NCBI GenBank assembly: GCA_004154925.1
Contig: QJNS01000024.1
Location: forward strand, 390,961-454,960
DNA length: 64,000 nt
Reading direction: 5' to 3'
From: Monosporascus cannonballus
Taxonomy: Eukaryota; Ascomycota; Sordariomycetes; Xylariales
Shown: positions 1 to 9,358 of the stretch, in pieces
How the letters are laid out: each line of letters begins with the position of its first letter
Position numbering within the stretch: the stretch's first letter is position 1
Made by a program: the position numbers and the translations under genes
The notes under the pieces: generated by a model
Database searches by the model: none
Told to the model about the DNA's origin: nothing
The model's input: only the letters and a program-made list of their open reading frames with translations

Positions 1-335
1 ACGGCGTGCCGCACGACGACCCGGGGGCCGTCATCGAGCGCGCCGCCGCGCAGCTCGACCGGCTCGACGCTCCGCCCTACCAGGTCGGCATCCAGTTTTT
101 CCAGGTTGGCAACGAGCCTGGGGCCGCTGAGGCCCTGCGTCGCCTAGACGATGATCTTAAGGGCCGCGTCGCCGGCGGCGGCAGCACGCTGCGTGACATG
201 GTCGACACCGTCACCTTCGACGCGACCGACGGCGCTGGCGCGCCGGTGCTCACGAGCGAGGGCATCCTGAAGACCGTTCTGGGGGCCGTCAACCGCCGCA
301 TCGACAACCAGCCGACGAGGGTCAGGGATACGTGA
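1..335 (+). CDS. vWA-domain protein, C-terminal part (5' end outside window)
   Basis: The open frame enters from before base 1 (codons start at position 3) and ends at TGA 333-335. The first visible residues after an ITDG-like turn are GVPHDDPG, followed by YQVGIQFFQVGNEPGAAE, DMVDTVTF and ILKTVLGAVNRRID. These match, block by block, the C-terminal half of the vWA protein encoded on the opposite strand at 850-1845, so this is a paralogue facing it tail to tail. vWA domains bind ligands through a metal site (MIDAS); that part of this gene lies outside the window. Codon third positions are much richer in G/C than in the paralogue. The function of this fungal family is not established; its partner protein has a PPxY motif that could bind WW domains. 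The C-terminal end is certain, the start is not visible. Confidence 0.8.
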   Translation, partial: GVPHDDPGAVIERAAAQLDRLDAPPYQVGIQFFQVGNEPGAAEALRRLDDDLKGRVAGGGSTLRDMVDTVTFDATDGAGAPVLTSEGILKTVLGAVNRRIDNQPTRVRDT

Positions 336-849
336 TCTCGAGAGCCGAAAGAGTACCCTCGACAGGTGTGCTCGGGGTTCTGGAGAGGAAATTTCGGGTG
401 GCGATCAGTGTGTCGACCAATATCCTTGGGCGCCCTACAACGCTTGTATCTATAATAGCAGTTTTTCTGGCTTCCCTCTTGTATTATCTAGTTTACTTTG
501 CCCATTATGGGTCTCGGTCGGGGTCGTGTTGCACATACGCCTAAAAAGGATTCTGGGGTCTAGATATTAGATATTCTAGGGCGCAAGCCCTAACCACAAT
601 AGATACGTTTTCTCATAACAAACCAAAAGTGCAGGCAAACCAATGTCTGATTCATACTGCTATCTACCATGCTACTTAGCTATAGGAAAGCCAATACCTA
701 GATGATCAAGATAACCGGAACTCTCGGTATCTATCTCGCCGGCAGCACCAGACGCCACCTGCTATAGAAATGTCCCCCCTATTCTGGCTAAGGTGCTCAT
801 GCGTGCTCACTGTGAAACCCCAACCTAGGCACCAACACTCAACGTCTCT
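336..849. other. Intergenic gap between convergent vWA genes
   Basis: This stretch holds the 3' flanks of the two convergent vWA genes. It is moderately AT-rich and contains no frame with recognisable similarity. I see no repeat, RNA gene or mobile element in it. Confidence 0.5.
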
Positions 850-1845
850 TCACAGGGTTTGGTCGTCCAGTCTCTTGACAACGGCACCTAGGACAGTCTT
901 CAAGATGAGTTTATCCGTGAGCGCGCAAGTTCGGGCGTTGAAGGGGACAGTGTCGACCATATCTCGATCTAATTGATGCTCTTCGCGAATGTTTTGGTCG
1001 AGCTTTGTCAAAAATTCTGCGGCATTGGGATTGTCGCCGACTTGGAAGAATTGTATGCCGACTTGGTAGAGCAGTGCATCCTGTTTCCGGAGTCTCTCCG
1101 CGGCTACAACGATAACACTCTCGAGAAGCTCTTGAGAATTTGGACAGCCATCGGTAATGACGATGATGTTGACCGGCTTGACACCGTGGTCGTCGACGCC
1201 ATTACGTCGGACTTGCCTTTCAAAGTAGGTGAGGTACGCCTGCAGGATTTGACCGAGTCGCTCTCCCGTGGGTGTCCAGCCGTTTGGCTCTGTGCCATTG
1301 AAGATGTCCATGACCGCCTGCGCACTTTTGACATGGCGATATCCGGTCCCCGCCGACGGTCCTTTGGCGTCTCTCCCGTCAACTCTCGGGTTGGTGTTCT
1401 TATGATTTAGGAAGTAGATATCAACTCCATCCTTGTCATGCTCAACGCAAACGGGCAAGATAAGCGCAAGCGCCGTTCTGGCTTCTTCCCACCTCCCATA
1501 CCCAGCCATGGACCCTGAATCATCGATCAAGAAGAGAGTGTCGAAGTGCGATAAGAAGGCGTATTCATCTTCCTTATTGGTGACCATCTCTTTGGTGAGC
1601 CGAGGTCGGGTACCGCCACTCTTGTCCTGTGGGTAGGCCGAGGATGACTCGGCAGCAGAGGACGACGACGGCACGACTTCATCGTAGGAAGGAGGGGGAT
1701 CATCGAATGGATTAGATGGAGTCGGGCTACTTCGGCGGAAAGCCGCCGCGACCACGTTCAGGAAGCTCCTTCGACGGCGATGGCTTGTGGTGCTCGATGT
1801 GTCCTGTCCATCCGGGCTGAGGAAGGGATTCTTCTGGTCGCTCAT
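850..1845 (-). CDS. vWA-domain protein with PPxY motif
   Basis: Single-exon gene of about 331 residues. I start it at the ATG at 1843-1845 (MSDQKNPF), because the longer open frame upstream has no conserved sequence and overlaps a TATA-like box. The N-terminus is low complexity with NPFDDPPPSYDEV, giving a PPxY motif near residues 51-54. The vWA domain starts near residue 100: LFLIDDSGSMAG supplies the DxSxS part of the metal site (D108, S110, S112), TPTGERLG the threonine, and VITDG the distal aspartate, so the metal site looks complete. It belongs to a fungal cytoplasmic vWA family of unknown function; a WW-domain partner is a guess from PPxY. It converges on a close paralogue ending at 335, which suggests an inverted local duplication. 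Confidence 0.85.
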   Translation of the reverse strand: MSDQKNPFLSPDGQDTSSTTSHRRRRSFLNVVAAAFRRSSPTPSNPFDDPPPSYDEVVPSSSSAAESSSAYPQDKSGGTRPRLTKEMVTNKEDEYAFLSHFDTLFLIDDSGSMAGYGRWEEARTALALILPVCVEHDKDGVDIYFLNHKNTNPRVDGRDAKGPSAGTGYRHVKSAQAVMDIFNGTEPNGWTPTGERLGQILQAYLTYFERQVRRNGVDDHGVKPVNIIVITDGCPNSQELLESVIVVAAERLRKQDALLYQVGIQFFQVGDNPNAAEFLTKLDQNIREEHQLDRDMVDTVPFNARTCALTDKLILKTVLGAVVKRLDDQTL

Positions 1846-2586
1846 GGTGTCTGGCTGTCGATCGGTGTCGTGCCTGGTTGTGATGTGCAGTACAGGGGAT
1901 GCTGAAGAGGAAAATGTAGCCTGGAGAAGAGAGTGCCCGTCAAACAGGGGCGAGAGGGCGTCATTTATAAATACGAGGGAAGAAGTTACCAAGCAATGGT
2001 CGGTACACAGGATTCGAATCATATCTAATATTTCAGTTTTTGCCCAACAGCAAACAGGGTGAAAACTGTTTGTCGGACGCGCTTTAGTCAAATTTCCGGA
2101 TGTTGGAAGACCTACATAATGTTAGGTCTCTGTACATTCACTTGGTTCTTCGAAACACAGCCCTCATGATGCAACCTCCCTTGACATTTATCAGTGAGAG
2201 GGGTGATCACTATTATGCATACTCTATCGTGCTCCACATTCGTCCCGTGCATCCAAAGCAGCGCCATTTTGATTGCATCGACGTTTAACAGTGTTAACTC
2301 ATGCAGGATCGTTCAACCATCCACGCGTAACGAACCAAGTGTGCATTATTCGTCAGGGACGGCGTGATGTCGTTCAACCTAACATGGAATCTATATATAA
2401 ATGTCATTGGTATCATCCGTTGTCCATCTATCTATCCACCTAGTTAATGAGCCAGCAACTCCATCGCCGCCGGCAAGTCTATGCTACACACACATATATA
2501 TATACGACCCACTGAAGCATGGACTCTGGCTTCCCAATGCTATACACACGGCGCAGCTATTTGCGCCTGTTAGGCGTTGAGACGAC
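1846..2586. other. Intergenic: vWA promoter and PPR gene 3' flank
   Basis: Apart from the TATA-like box I see only short AT runs such as TATATATATA near 2500. No coding similarity or RNA gene is visible. Confidence 0.4.
1964..1973 (-). promoter_or_regulatory. TATA-like box of the vWA gene
   Basis: Read on the minus strand this is TATTTATAAA, about 120 bases upstream of the chosen ATG at 1845. Position and sequence fit a core promoter; it also argues against starting the protein further upstream. Confidence 0.4.
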
Positions 2587-4395
2587 TTAGCTACTACCTT
2601 TTTTCGGTAGGAGCTTATTAAGGAAGTCCAACATGAACTGCGAGCTTCCTAAGTCGAGATTCCACCTTGACCTGAGCGCCTCAAAGATGTCCAACATCTG
2701 CTCCCGGTCTGAGTACCTCGAGAAAGCCCTCAGTATCGCCATGGCCATCCACGTCGTAATGTGCAGCCCCTCGGTCTTTGCGTCGAGCGCGTCCAGGAAG
2801 GCATTCCAGACGCTCTCCAGTCTCTGCGCAGACCAGTCGGAGCCGGCGCCGCCGTGGATATGGAATGACTTGAACAGAGCGAGAAAGATGGCGCCATGGA
2901 GCGGAACACGGAAGAACTTCATCTCGTCCAGGAACTGTGCCACTTTTGGCAGGTTGCCAAGCCTTATGCCGTACCAGTTGACTAGAATACGGTAGGTTTG
3001 GAGATCTGGGGCAAGCAGGGCGGCATGCTGGAAGCTGGCGCGCATATCTGGGTGCGCCTTCGCAACCCTCGCGAACATCATTAGCACCTTGGTGATTGAC
3101 TTTTGCATGGTATAATTGCGATCCGGTATGTTTCTCCCTGCCTCGGTGGAGTTTTTCATCTTCTCGTAGACGCGCTCGGCAGACTCTTCTTCTCCACATC
3201 TTAGGAGGCTAGACAAAACACAATTCAACGTAATAGTATCGATGATCTCGCCAGCCTCGACCATGTGTCTATAGGCCGCTCTCACGCCGCTACCATTCTG
3301 CTTCAGGCCGAAGAAGTGGATCAAACTGACGTGGTGGAATCGATTGAACGTATAACCGCGATTGATCATCTCCTTGTATACCATTTCGGCGAGAGCAAAG
3401 TTGCCGGCCTTGGACGCGACATCGAAGAGAATGTTAAAGGTCACTTCGTTAGCCCTGACCGCAGCGTCGTGTTCCATTTCGCGCCATATGTGAAGTGCAG
3501 CCTCGGTCTCGACCTCTGTAGAGGTCCCAACGTACCGAGTGGCAAACGACATAGCCGTGTTCCACTCATAACTCGTTAGAGAGAATCCACTGTTCTTGAC
3601 GTCCCCTACCACAGCAAAATATCGCAGCATGGATTTCGAATCCTTGCGTTCGGTCTTCCCAAGGGCGGCAAGCAGCTGGTGCCTCAAGCTTGCGGGTAGG
3701 TGTAATATTCGCGGTTCAGGGATCTCTTGATATAAGGCGTATACCATTTCCGAATCCATCTGGGCGGGTCGCTTAAGCTTGGTAAGCACCGCTACCCGCA
3801 GATCCTCCACGGCTTTGGTCTCCTCGGGGTCCTGCCGCTGCCTGCTATCAAAAGGCTGAAGCATAACATCTTCTCTCCGGTCCGACACTGTAAGCTTGGG
3901 GCCGTCGGGCTGGGCATACCTCCGCATATAAGGATCGTGAACGAAGTCCAGGTGCTCGCCGACGGAGGTGTCGTCATATTGATCGACAAATTCGAGAAGC
4001 TCATCGACTGGTTGCGCGGGCCCGGAGATCACGACATGAGAGTCCGGCTGGGGAACAGTGGGAGTAGCTGTTTGCATACAGATTCGAGCGCATTGCGGAT
4101 AGGAGGTGAAGTAACCAGGGTAGGTAGACAGTCGACCAGGACTAAACCTGGCTATCCTGGTGCTGAAGAGCCGCATGGAGGGAAAGCCACTTGACGGTCC
4201 GGTTGCCGTATCCGGCTCTGCTGACTGATGTCGAGGTATCTGGAGGCCCAGGACATCAGAGAACCGTGGACCCCGGCCATCGCGAGCTCGTGTAGCTACC
4301 GAAGGCTCCCGGAGTAGACTCGGCGAGGTTGGTGAAGACCGACTGAGAAGTATTGCGCCGGATATCGACCCATCAATTCGAGTGGAGATTTTCAT
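2587..4395 (-). CDS. Mitochondrial pentatricopeptide-repeat (PPR) protein
   Basis: One uninterrupted frame of 602 residues. The first ~110 residues are rich in Arg/Ser and poor in acids, as in a mitochondrial presequence. From about residue 270 there are tandem helical hairpins of PPR type: segments around NEVTFNILFDVASKAGNFALAE, TITLNCVLSSLLRCGEEES and DLQTYRILVNWYGIRLGNLPK show the 35-residue spacing with the VxTYxxLI-like helix A and the G-(x)-hydrophobic helix B. PPR proteins bind organellar RNA and act in mitochondrial transcript processing, stability or translation; the specific RNA target cannot be told from sequence. The gene is divergent from the mitochondrial ribosomal protein mS23 gene with 518 bases between the two start codons, which fits a shared promoter for mitochondrial gene expression. 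Confidence 0.8.
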   Translation of the reverse strand: MKISTRIDGSISGAILLSRSSPTSPSLLREPSVATRARDGRGPRFSDVLGLQIPRHQSAEPDTATGPSSGFPSMRLFSTRIARFSPGRLSTYPGYFTSYPQCARICMQTATPTVPQPDSHVVISGPAQPVDELLEFVDQYDDTSVGEHLDFVHDPYMRRYAQPDGPKLTVSDRREDVMLQPFDSRQRQDPEETKAVEDLRVAVLTKLKRPAQMDSEMVYALYQEIPEPRILHLPASLRHQLLAALGKTERKDSKSMLRYFAVVGDVKNSGFSLTSYEWNTAMSFATRYVGTSTEVETEAALHIWREMEHDAAVRANEVTFNILFDVASKAGNFALAEMVYKEMINRGYTFNRFHHVSLIHFFGLKQNGSGVRAAYRHMVEAGEIIDTITLNCVLSSLLRCGEEESAERVYEKMKNSTEAGRNIPDRNYTMQKSITKVLMMFARVAKAHPDMRASFQHAALLAPDLQTYRILVNWYGIRLGNLPKVAQFLDEMKFFRVPLHGAIFLALFKSFHIHGGAGSDWSAQRLESVWNAFLDALDAKTEGLHITTWMAMAILRAFSRYSDREQMLDIFEALRSRWNLDLGSSQFMLDFLNKLLPKKGSS

Positions 4396-4913
4396 GAGCT
4401 GTCCCGCATGATGGTCGAGTCATCACAGCTTCTTCCTTTGTCGTTCACGCACTTGGCAGCATAGAAGCAGCGAAGATCAAGCACTGGATGATCTTGTCGA
4501 TTAGAACTTTTGGAATGGTAAATGCGGCAGATTGGAGTCTCACTTTTTTTTTTTGATAGCGCTTGCGAAAATCCCCATCGGCGACGAGGCGGGGCCCGGA
4601 TCGCATATCCCTGTAAGCATCCCGATAAGGTACCTAGGTACCTAGCTAGCCCTCGATAGCCTTAAAAAGTTAAAGTGGGTCAGGCCAGGAATATCAAAGC
4701 TCCGGATAGCAACTTCCAAGTTCAAGTGGGTTGATAGCCCTTTCCTCAGAATTGCGACGACGAGATCATCTAGACATTTTGACCAAATAGTTAAGGGAAG
4801 AAGGACAGGGAGCGCGACTCGGTGGTGGTTTCCGGCTCTGCCTCGGAGAACAATTGAGACTTGACTCCCTTCTCTTCGAACATTCGGCGCGGGGCTCTGC
4901 TTTCGGAGATACC
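4396..4913. promoter_or_regulatory. Shared bidirectional promoter of PPR and mS23 genes
   Basis: The two start codons face away from each other across this region. It contains an 11-base T run (4544-4554) and a perfect 14-base palindrome GGTACCTAGGTACC at 4629-4642, followed by CTAGCTAGC. TACCTA-type motifs recur elsewhere in the window (about 23.60, 35.29 and 35.34 kb), so the palindrome may be a general promoter element or simple-sequence drift. Its activity is inferred from layout only. Confidence 0.4.
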
Positions 4914-5746
4914 ATGGGCGGCCAACGACAAATAAGACCTGGCAGGGTCTACCAAACTGTCACGACGTTAATGAACCACCGCATATTCCCTGGCGTCAGA
5001 GTGCAAGAGCCAGTGTGGTACAAAGTGGTCGAGTCGATACCGCCGTCCGAGATCCTAACGCGCCCGTACCCGCCCCAACATAAGGAGCATAACCCCAAGG
5101 CGCGGAGAGCGAGTAGACTGTTCCAGCCCCAGCAACTTGTATACGAGGAGGACGAGCTGCGGAGGCAGTTCTACAAGGACCACCCGTGGGAGCTGGCCCG
5201 GCCGCGCATGATCATAGAGATGGACGGGAAGGATGCGCAGAGATACGATTGGTCCAGGGGTTTGCGACAGCCCGGCATGCCGCTATGTGGCGAGTGGTAA
5301 GAGATCTCGGAGGAGGAACCAAAGGCAGGAGACTGATTTCCCGCAGTGTCGTACAGCGCCAGCTCTACTTCATGCACAACATGGAAGGAATCACCAGGGA
5401 ACAAGCCTACGACAAGGCGAGACGGGAATTCTATGCGCTACGCCAGGAGGAGGAGATCGAGCGGCGCATTGCCAAGGAGGAGGCGCGCATGGTGGGCGCC
5501 TACTTCGGCAAGGGCTTCTTACAGGTCGGCATGGAGCTCGAGGACCAGCAGTACGAGGCCTGGAAGAAGTGGGCTGGCAAGCAAATCGAGAAGGTTAGGG
5601 CCGAGCAGAATGCCGCCTACACGTCCTTCGATAACGAAGACGACATTGACGAGTCGACTGAGGCTGATCTCGATATGTATGTGGGCCCGACACCTGAGTC
5701 CGTCAGCCCGAGCCGGGGCCCTGCCAACCCTGCTACGGGCTTGTGA
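4914..5746 (+). CDS. RSM25: Mitochondrial small-subunit ribosomal protein mS23
   Basis: Two exons, 4914-5296 and 5347-5746, joined across a 50-base intron (GTAAGA ... CGCAG, CTGAT branch point) give 260 residues. The frame continues as GEC-VVQRQLY over the junction. The sequence carries the fungal mS23/Rsm25 hallmarks: [18 protein letters not shown] near the N-terminus, [31 protein letters not shown], then [21 protein letters not shown] and [17 protein letters not shown]. It is a component of the 37S mitochondrial ribosomal subunit. I chose the ATG at 4914 because the in-frame ATG 20 codons upstream adds no conserved sequence and [13 protein letters not shown] resembles the family start. The last ~35 residues are acidic and non-conserved, as usual in fungi. 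Confidence 0.9.
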
Positions 5747-6593
5747 GCTAGACCTCACTGCCGTCAATGTGCTATATGTAGGATATTGTACAACAATGAC
5801 TGTCGTTCCCACATTGTGCATTATGGGAGTTGAAAAAAGCCCTAGGGTATAATGGGCAACAGGGGGTTTATCATCAGCTGAGCAATGGCCTATACACTGC
5901 ATATATCCACACCGGATTCTAGGCTAGATTAGACTTCCAGCACCTACTAAGGCTAAGCTGATGACCGGCAAGATCTAGCAATAGAACAGGGCGAAAATCC
6001 CGTTCTTAATTGACAAGGCGGAAACTGCGAGAGGCGCTACCAACGTCAATTTTAATGTTCGAAGCTGATTACCACCGTCTGATCCATGGTATAGACTAAG
6101 AGATAATTATGTGGAATGGTGTTGAAGTCGTTTCATCTGTCACAATCATCGCAGAATCCAGAAGCTGACATCATGGTGAGCCGCCATTACACATTCTAAT
6201 TTTATGGACAGGATAATTGCCCTGTATGTCATCGTCGTATGCACCTACTTCACAGCCAGGATTGCTTGATTATCACACTGGTATTCCCGGAAAACATTTT
6301 TTTTTTAGTGTATTCAATCGGCGAAGCCAGTCTCCCATACAAACGCAGATGTGTCTGAGAAAATGGTGAAGTACAAGGTGGGAGGCAGAAGAAGGAACCT
6401 AGCAGCTGGTTCGTAGTATGGGTAGCAAATAGATGGCCATCAACGTCTGCCTCTCTCTAATTACTCGTGGCGAAGCCCCCATATATACACACAAACCAGG
6501 CCCTCATTGGTGGGCCCCTGGGCCCCAGAAAGGGGGTCGCACCTTGGCACCTGACAAGATGACCATCCAGCTATCTGCAACCCTGCCCAACTC
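5747..6593. other. Intergenic, no gene seen
   Basis: 3' flank of mS23 and of the NLR relic. AT content is raised, with TpA-rich patches; no frame shows recognisable similarity and no tRNA-like or repeat structure was noticed. Confidence 0.4.
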
Positions 6594-9060
6594 TTAATAT
6601 ATGGATGTGTCGTTAATATTGGGGGGGATATTGGCTTTAGCACCAAGCAGCATATGGGCGCTATTTTCATAGCAACCCTCACATGCCATGCATAAAGGGC
6701 TCCTGGTCCATACCCGTACCTGCTTAACAACCTGGTTGACGTCCGCATTGTAGCCGAGAAGTAGTCGAATTACCTTCTCATGTCCATATTCTGCTGCCTC
6801 AAACAAGGTGGTTCTGCCATAGTTGTTCCCGCGTGTTGGCGTTTGCGTTCCTATCAAGAAGCGGCTGGACAATCTTGCCGTAGCCTCTCTCCGAGGCCAT
6901 ATGTAATGCGCAATTACCCCTTTCTTTATCCCTCAGATTTGAATCGGCATTGCTGTCCAGTAGCAACTGTACGATATTGCCCTGGTCGTTAGATGATGCG
7001 TGCCATAGTGCAGCCTTAGGTACCAAACTTGTCTCGTGGGTCAACATCGGCATTTTTATCGAGAAAGAGCCGAACTAGTCTCCCGTTCCCCTTTGCAGAC
7101 GCTGCGCCCAAAGACGTCTTAGAGAATATTGCACATTAATGACAGCATTCCTGTCCAGGAGTAGTTGAACAGTGTTCTCATTCCGGTGAAAAGATGCGCG
7201 GCTCAAGGAGGTGTTGCCAAGCTCGTCTCGTCCCTTGAGGTGGGCATTCTGGTCAAGAAACAACTGGACGACGGTTTCGTTACCCCTGGAGGAGGCCGCA
7301 TTCAATGCAGTCTTCCCCAAATATCTAGTTTCCTGCTTCATATCTGCCTTTTTGTTAAAGGCTGGTCGAACCAGCCGCTCATGACCATAATACGATGCCA
7401 GTCCAAGGATCTCAGCCCATTCTCCATCCTATGCGTTCGCTTTCGCAAGCTTTGCGTGGAAAATCTGAAGTACTTTCTCCTGTCTATGTGGCGGTGACGC
7501 ATGTCTCGCCAATACACGTATCGTCTCTGGAGACTCATCCGCGTAGTTCTCTGGCATAAGAGCTAATGAGTCACTTGTTTTCGCAGGGCAGCTCAGGTTC
7601 ATATTATCCCAGAGCTTCCTTGCTGTTGAAACTAGCCCAAGAGCTGAAGCGAAAGAGAGGTGCACCCCTTCCAACACTTCGGACTCCGGGTCGTAATGGT
7701 TATAGGAACTGGAGTTGTGTTTCCGTTTGGAACAGATAGAATGCAAGGTTGCGTGCAAGTTCTCTGTGTTCCGGAATATTCGGAATATTTTGCGCCTCAA
7801 TATAAGCGGTCTCCTTTCGCTCCATTAGATGGTATATCAAACGCCTTGCAGCATAACGACGAAGTGGTATTTATCTGGCGACATTGTAAATTGGGGCTCT
7901 GGTAAGAACATTAGACAGGTGCTGGTGACATGCACATGAGCATGCTCTCGCTCCACGGCGAAGAAACCAACATCGCCATCTTGGTGTAGGCGGTCGGACT
8001 CGAGATATCCCTGAACGGAGAAGTGCGCAATATGTATGGTCGGCTCCTCGGTGTCGACATCGGTGTTTACTTCAAGGAACCCGAGGCACAAGTCTTGGAA
8101 CCCTTGATGCCGCCCAGTCAGCACTTTGGGTTGAAGGTCGGGGTATTATCGACAAAGTCTATCGCTATGCCGTCAATCAACTCTGAGGGCATCGACGGTC
8201 TTGCAGAGCAACAGAGAAGGAGAAGCAGTTGTCGAGCGTAATCTTCTGCGCCCGCTGGTATATCTTCAAGCATTCGTTTATATGTCCCCAAAGTTTCCCG
8301 TAACGACTTTAACCAACCGATCGAGTAACTCCTCGCTGTTAGGGCAGCGTGCAAGTGCTTGAAATTCGCATATTGCCCAATGAAAACAAGAGTGCAAATG
8401 TCACGGTGGCGTTGCGATGTTACTTCTTGTCAAAAGCGTTGTCATGCTTATGAGTGGGACGGGTTTAACGACTTAACCCCCTTTTGCCCGCTCCGTGAGT
8501 ACAGATTCTATCCGCTCGTGATGCTTCGCCCACTTTTAAGTCAGTTACTTTTGCGGAGGTGTCGGGAAATGAAAAGAGCAGTATCTTCACTGATTGCATC
8601 ATTCTTTCATGGGGATGATCTTGTCTGTCAATACTTCGATTTGGTCGCGGATACCAACCAGATCACGGCTCGTGGCGAGGATATGGGGGTCCGTTTCCGA
8701 CCATGTGTGCGTATCGACTAACTCCAGCAGAGCATCATCGCGTGATTGTCCTGGGGACATTCATCTAATGCATCTAGGATAACATATACCTCATGGAAGG
8801 CGTGGACAAGTCGGCCGAGGCACTCTGTGAGAGCCCAAGCTGGAGGGGTAGAAGCTGTTGCGCAATTCCCTGAAATCAAGGGCACGAAGCGGAGGTGTTC
8901 TGTTTACTGTCGTCGTTGGAAGTAAAAAGAAAAAGGCGATCCCGACCCGCCAGTTAGACTGCTGGTGTTGAAATACGTATTGTGTGGCTGTGGAGCAGAG
9001 TGTTGCCCCCTTATTGCCATATATCACGGTCTCCAAGAAATCCCAAAAGCCGAGAAAGAA
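6594..9060 (-). pseudogene. Decayed NACHT-ankyrin (fungal NLR-like) gene
   Basis: Read on the minus strand from 9060 to 6594, similarity to one fungal STAND protein runs through several frames. Near 8990-9010 there is a P-loop area with GNKGAT, lacking a proper GKT, then STATQYVFQHQ. Around 8750-8800 the Walker B stretch VYVILDALDECP is intact. At 8118-8354 comes MLEDIPAGAEDYARQLLLLL and ELIDGIAIDFVDNTPTFNP, and at 7837-8124 IAHFSVQGYLESDRLHQ, the usual region after NACHT. From 7341 to 6594 at least five ankyrin repeats follow (for example TALNAASSRGNETVVQLFLD). Frame changes occur between most blocks and stops interrupt the reading, so this is a pseudogene. The N-terminal effector domain is absent. 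Such proteins act in non-self recognition and programmed cell death in fungi. Confidence 0.8.
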
Positions 9061-9358
9061 CAAAGGTTGACAGAAATCAGCACATGCAAGGTTTCAAGTC
9101 AGTCCCGTCTTGTGCTTCTGCGGTATCTAACCATTGCCGTTGCCTCCCCCATCCTTTTCAGCTGCTGCTTTCGTAATCCCCACGTCCCAGTACCTCTCCG
9201 ATCCTCACGATGAACATGCTAATATGAATATAGTGATTCATCATCGCTGCTGATTAACGGACACAGCGCCCTCCTCCTTGGAGCTAATCCCGGACTATGC
9301 CAGACAGTAATCATAATTCAAAGCCATCCCAAGCAAGTAGATCAATTTTTCTTCGCAA

